A stretch of 64,000 nucleotides of DNA from Nocardiopsis sp. JB363. GTDB lineage: Bacteria; Actinomycetota; Actinomycetes; Streptosporangiales; Streptosporangiaceae. The stretch's first letter is position 1. Every line of letters begins with the position of its first letter. The DNA is taken from contig NZ_FRFF01000201.1 in NCBI RefSeq assembly GCF_900143625.1, forward strand, positions 1 through 64,000, read 5' to 3'. Shown here piece after piece: positions 61,624 to 64,000 of this stretch. The notes beneath the pieces are model-generated. The model was not told the DNA's origin, ran no database searches, and saw only the letters and a list, made by a program, of their open reading frames with translations. A program made the position numbers and the translations under genes.

Positions 61624-61726
61624 CGGTGGTCCCTCCAGGTCGCGTGTGCGGGCAGTAGTCGTCAACAGCGACGAAGGTACACACTGTTCCCGACCGGCCT
61701 GTCCCAGGGGGCGGGGTTGACCCGGA

Positions 61727-62728
61727 TCATGGTCCGGGTGTAGACGCCCAGCCGGTGACGAGGAAGTCCGCGACATCGGGGAACGTGCGCTTCCAGACGT
61801 GCAGATCGTGGCCGCCGCGCGGCCGCAGGGTGATGACGGTCATGCCGTGCTCGGTGAGCAGGCCGGAGAAGCGTTCGGCCTCTCCCTGGATCCGGCCCTC
61901 TTGGAGCGGTGTGTGGTCCTCGCGTCCTTCGACCAGCATGAAACGCAGATCGCGCACGTCCCGGGGTTCCAGGAGGAGGTCGGGGGAGTGCGGGTCGGTG
62001 TCCGAGCCGAGGACGCCGTGCGGGTCGTCGACTCGGAAATACCCGGCCCAGCTCACCACCTGCGAGTACAGGTCGGGGTTGCGCAGGGCCAGGGTGGCCG
62101 CACCGTAACCGCCCATGGAGAAACCACCGATCGCCCGTAGGGACCGCGGACGCGGGTGCTCTCCCTCCACCGCGGCCACGGCCGGGCCGGTGACGAAGCT
62201 CTCCAAGGCGAAGCTCCCGTCGTGGGCGTCGGCCCACTCTGTGGTGGATCCGTCCTCGACCTGTCCGTGCGGGGCGGCGATCACGAACTCGACCCCGCTG
62301 CGGCACATCTGGCGGTCCATCAGGTCGCCCAGGCCCGCTTCCATCAGGGTCCGGTGACTGGAGGAGGAACCGTGCAGCAGGTACAGCACGGGCAGGTCGG
62401 CGCTGTCCGGCCCGGGCGGTCGCCGGATCCACAGGGAACGTTCGCCGTCATCGGTGGCGGCCGTGTCGGGAAGGGTGACCACCTCGTCGCGCCCGGGTTG
62501 GTCGCAGACCGCGACGTTGCCGGGACGAGGCAGCGCCGTCGGTGTGGAGTCGGCGTCGGGCGGGACGCCCACTCGACCGGCGGCGAGTTCGGGTCCGGCG
62601 TTGGACAGGTGGTGGCCGATGCGCTCGACCAGCCGCTCCGGAGGGGCGGTGGCCAGGGACGCGGCGACCAGCGCCACGGCACAGGAGGCGAGGAGTACGG
62701 TGGCGCGTCGGGAGAAGGAGACGAACAC
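61727..62728 (-). CDS. Secreted alpha/beta-hydrolase esterase (EstD/antigen-85-like)
   Basis: The 333-residue protein starts with a signal peptide (RRATVLLASCAVALVAASLA). A linker with one Cys (GNVAVCDQPG) precedes the alpha/beta-hydrolase core: PVLYLLHGSSSSHRTL (oxyanion hole), the nucleophile elbow GGFSMGGYGA (Ser at about 198) and the catalytic His in RGGHDLHVW. It resembles putative esterases and mycolyltransferase-like proteins. The substrate is unknown, and a cell-envelope ester is plausible from its location outside the cell. Confidence 0.85.
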   Translation of the reverse strand: MFVSFSRRATVLLASCAVALVAASLATAPPERLVERIGHHLSNAGPELAAGRVGVPPDADSTPTALPRPGNVAVCDQPGRDEVVTLPDTAATDDGERSLWIRRPPGPDSADLPVLYLLHGSSSSHRTLMEAGLGDLMDRQMCRSGVEFVIAAPHGQVEDGSTTEWADAHDGSFALESFVTGPAVAAVEGEHPRPRSLRAIGGFSMGGYGAATLALRNPDLYSQVVSWAGYFRVDDPHGVLGSDTDPHSPDLLLEPRDVRDLRFMLVEGREDHTPLQEGRIQGEAERFSGLLTEHGMTVITLRPRGGHDLHVWKRTFPDVADFLVTGWASTPGP

Positions 62729-62883
62729 GTCGCAACCTCAGGGGTCGGGAGCAACCGGTGACCGCACACGAAGCGGCCAGGGGGTGTTACTCAGTGTAGT
62801 CGAGCGTGCTCTCTGTGTGGTTCCCGTCGCGTCGGTGCGGAGAGCCGGAGCCCCGTGCGCCGGCCCCTCTCGTGTCGAGGTGT

Positions 62884-63843
62884 TCAGACCGCCACCGGGT
62901 GGCGCAGGCGAAGCGTCTCCGGGTAGGGGCGAAGGTAGGTCTGTTCGCAGGCCCACGTGACGCCCTCCGCCGTGCAGTGGTGCCGCAGCAGCGCCACGGG
63001 CAGACTCAGTGGCGCATCGCCCCGACGGTAGTCCTCGATCCCGTCCAGCAGGTCGTGCCTGCGCGTGTCGTCCAGCAAGGGGCTGATCATCCCGAAGACA
63101 TGCTGGAGCGCGTTGGCGTGCTTGCCTCGACTCGTCTTGACGGACAACACCCGATGGAACGCTTCGGTGTAGGCCACGGCGGTCTCCTCGTGGTCCTGCG
63201 TTCCGACCCTCGCCACGATCCTCCCGGTCTCCCGGTATCCGTCCGGGGAGTGCGCCATCAGCTGCAGCTTGTGCCGAGCGTGGAACGCCACCAGGTCGCG
63301 CGCGGCCCATTCACTCTCCAGGAGAGTGCGTAGCCGTGCGTGCGCGAACACCCGCTCCACGAAGTGCTCACGCAGGACGGCGTCGGACAGGCGTCCCTGT
63401 TCCTCCACCGGCAGTGCCGGCAACAGCGTGGTGAGTCGGTCGGCGAAGGCGCCGCGACCGGTGCCGCGCAGACGGTTGCCGCTCCCGTCGAAGACGGGGA
63501 GGGAGAACAGGCCACAGCTGGGCGACTTGTTCTTGAGCACGTAGCCGTCTGCCCTGCACAACCGTGCGAGGTGTCGGTCCGCGACGTTCGCGAGTTCATC
63601 GGAGTGGTCGGTGCCGTCCGCGCTGGAGATCACCCGAGTCGCCCCCTCGGAGTCCTCCAGGCGCAAGGTCGGGCGCGGGACCCCCAACCCGATCTCCGCC
63701 TCCGGGCACACCGGGAGCCAATCCACGTGCCGGTCCAGTTCGTCGGTGAGGAAACGGTGTCGTGAGTGGCCGCCGTTGTAGCGCACCGGGGCGCCGAGCA
63801 GGCAACTCGACACTCCAACGACGGGGCGAACGAGCGTGTCCAT
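62884..63843 (-). CDS. DUF523-DUF1722 (YbgA-like) fusion protein
   Basis: The 319-residue two-domain protein has an N-terminal DUF523 (about 8-160) with Cys motifs GVSSCLLGAPVRYNGGHSR, CPEAEIGLGVPRP and KNKSPSCGLFS, typical of thiouracil-desulfurase-like proteins. The C-terminal DUF1722 (about 190-300) has FHARHKLQLMAHSP and HVFGMISPLL. Such fusions commonly sit next to photolyase genes, as here (divergent, 86 bp). The Cys set could hold a cluster or sulfur; activity in this context is unproven. Confidence 0.9.
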   Translation of the reverse strand: MDTLVRPVVGVSSCLLGAPVRYNGGHSRHRFLTDELDRHVDWLPVCPEAEIGLGVPRPTLRLEDSEGATRVISSADGTDHSDELANVADRHLARLCRADGYVLKNKSPSCGLFSLPVFDGSGNRLRGTGRGAFADRLTTLLPALPVEEQGRLSDAVLREHFVERVFAHARLRTLLESEWAARDLVAFHARHKLQLMAHSPDGYRETGRIVARVGTQDHEETAVAYTEAFHRVLSVKTSRGKHANALQHVFGMISPLLDDTRRHDLLDGIEDYRRGDAPLSLPVALLRHHCTAEGVTWACEQTYLRPYPETLRLRHPVAV

Positions 63844-63895
63844 GCCGGGGCCCTACCCGGCGAAGCCGGTCGTAACCACCGTCGATTTCCGTGCG

Positions 63896-63926
63896 TAGTG
63901 TAGTGACTCCGTATAGTGAAGGAGTC
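63896..63926 (+). promoter_or_regulatory. Photolyase promoter with TAGTG repeats
   Basis: TAGTG occurs at 63896, 63901 and 63914, and GACTCC/GGAGTC (63905-63910, 63921-63926) form an inverted repeat. TATAGT at 63912-63917 is a good -10 for the photolyase gene. Light-responsive MerR-type regulators (LitR) often control photolyase genes; a link here is only inferred. Confidence 0.45.
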
Positions 63927-63929
63927 TCC

Positions 63930-64000
63930 TTGGTCGCTCCCGTGCTCGTGCTCTTCACGCAGGATCTCCGCCTGGACGACCATCCCGCGCTGACCACGGC
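63930..64000 (+). CDS. phr: Deoxyribodipyrimidine photolyase (3' truncated by window end)
   Basis: The first 23 codons, reading VLFTQDLRLDDHPALTTA after a short start, match the N-terminus of CPD photolyases and cryptochromes (F.RDLR..D.PAL). The enzyme repairs UV-induced pyrimidine dimers using light. AAGGAG precedes the TTG at 63930; a GTG at 63942 is an alternative start. The gene is divergent from the DUF523-DUF1722 gene, a known association. Confidence 0.85.
   Translation, partial: MVAPVLVLFTQDLRLDDHPALTT

Overview
The window is a high-GC, gene-dense stretch of an actinomycete chromosome. The evidence is the mycothiol genes (mshA, mshD), BldC, GlnR, Rex, DUF3073, the 32-residue ribosomal protein bS22, MurT/GatD and frequent GTG starts. 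Three secreted proteins with LAxTG sorting signals and the overall gene set suggest a filamentous genus of the Streptosporangiales, perhaps Nocardiopsidaceae. That placement is inference. I see no rRNA, tRNA, CRISPR array or transposase.

Layout. 1-5100: three tandem paralogous cell-wall-anchored proteins, the first truncated by the window edge, with a lipoprotein amidase between the first two. 5350-11000: bldC, a conserved hypothetical gene, DUF3073, purM, purF and an SCP2-like gene. 11200-20400: a PhoU-like DUF47 gene and the pstCAB operon, each preceded by a good PHO box (pstS is absent), enclosing a PucR regulator divergent from a D-amino-acid dehydrogenase, a Gre-like factor, a thioesterase and a nucleoside hydrolase. 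20391-23614: mshD, an unknown membrane-anchored protein and glnR. 23724-31590: a MoaD-like gene, a glutaredoxin-like gene, rex with its own operator, the haem genes hemA-hemC-hemD(fusion)-hemB, and a primase-polymerase-like gene. 31597-35486: a two-component system divergent from a two-gene ABC transporter.

35550-41502: rraA, a PAP2 phosphatase, an AAA ATPase/RloB pair resembling AbiL-type phage defence, hemL, a histidine phosphatase and bS22. 41738-47678: an epimerase-like gene, a MarR regulator facing an unknown gene, a HAD phosphatase, a seven-helix membrane protein with a monooxygenase-like tail, an LmeA-like protein and a thioredoxin. 47808-49445: a promoter and a Cys-containing leader peptide ahead of a rhodanese-DUF1416 pair, most likely a cysteine attenuator. 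50472-54885: a large membrane protein with a degenerate P-loop, then murT-gatD for lipid II amidation, then a 165-bp inverted-repeat element. 55009-64000: ygfZ, a small transcript with an extreme Shine-Dalgarno sequence, a nitrobindin-like gene, gpmA, a YbjN-like gene, mshA, a secreted esterase, and a DUF523/DUF1722 protein divergent from a photolyase cut by the window end.

Most of this is core actinobacterial housekeeping. The parts worth a second look are the AAA/RloB cassette, the repeat family that abuts TAG stop codons at three places, the Cys leader, the 56.7-56.9 kb small transcript, the pseudo-ATPase at 50.5 kb, and the PHO and Rex operators.
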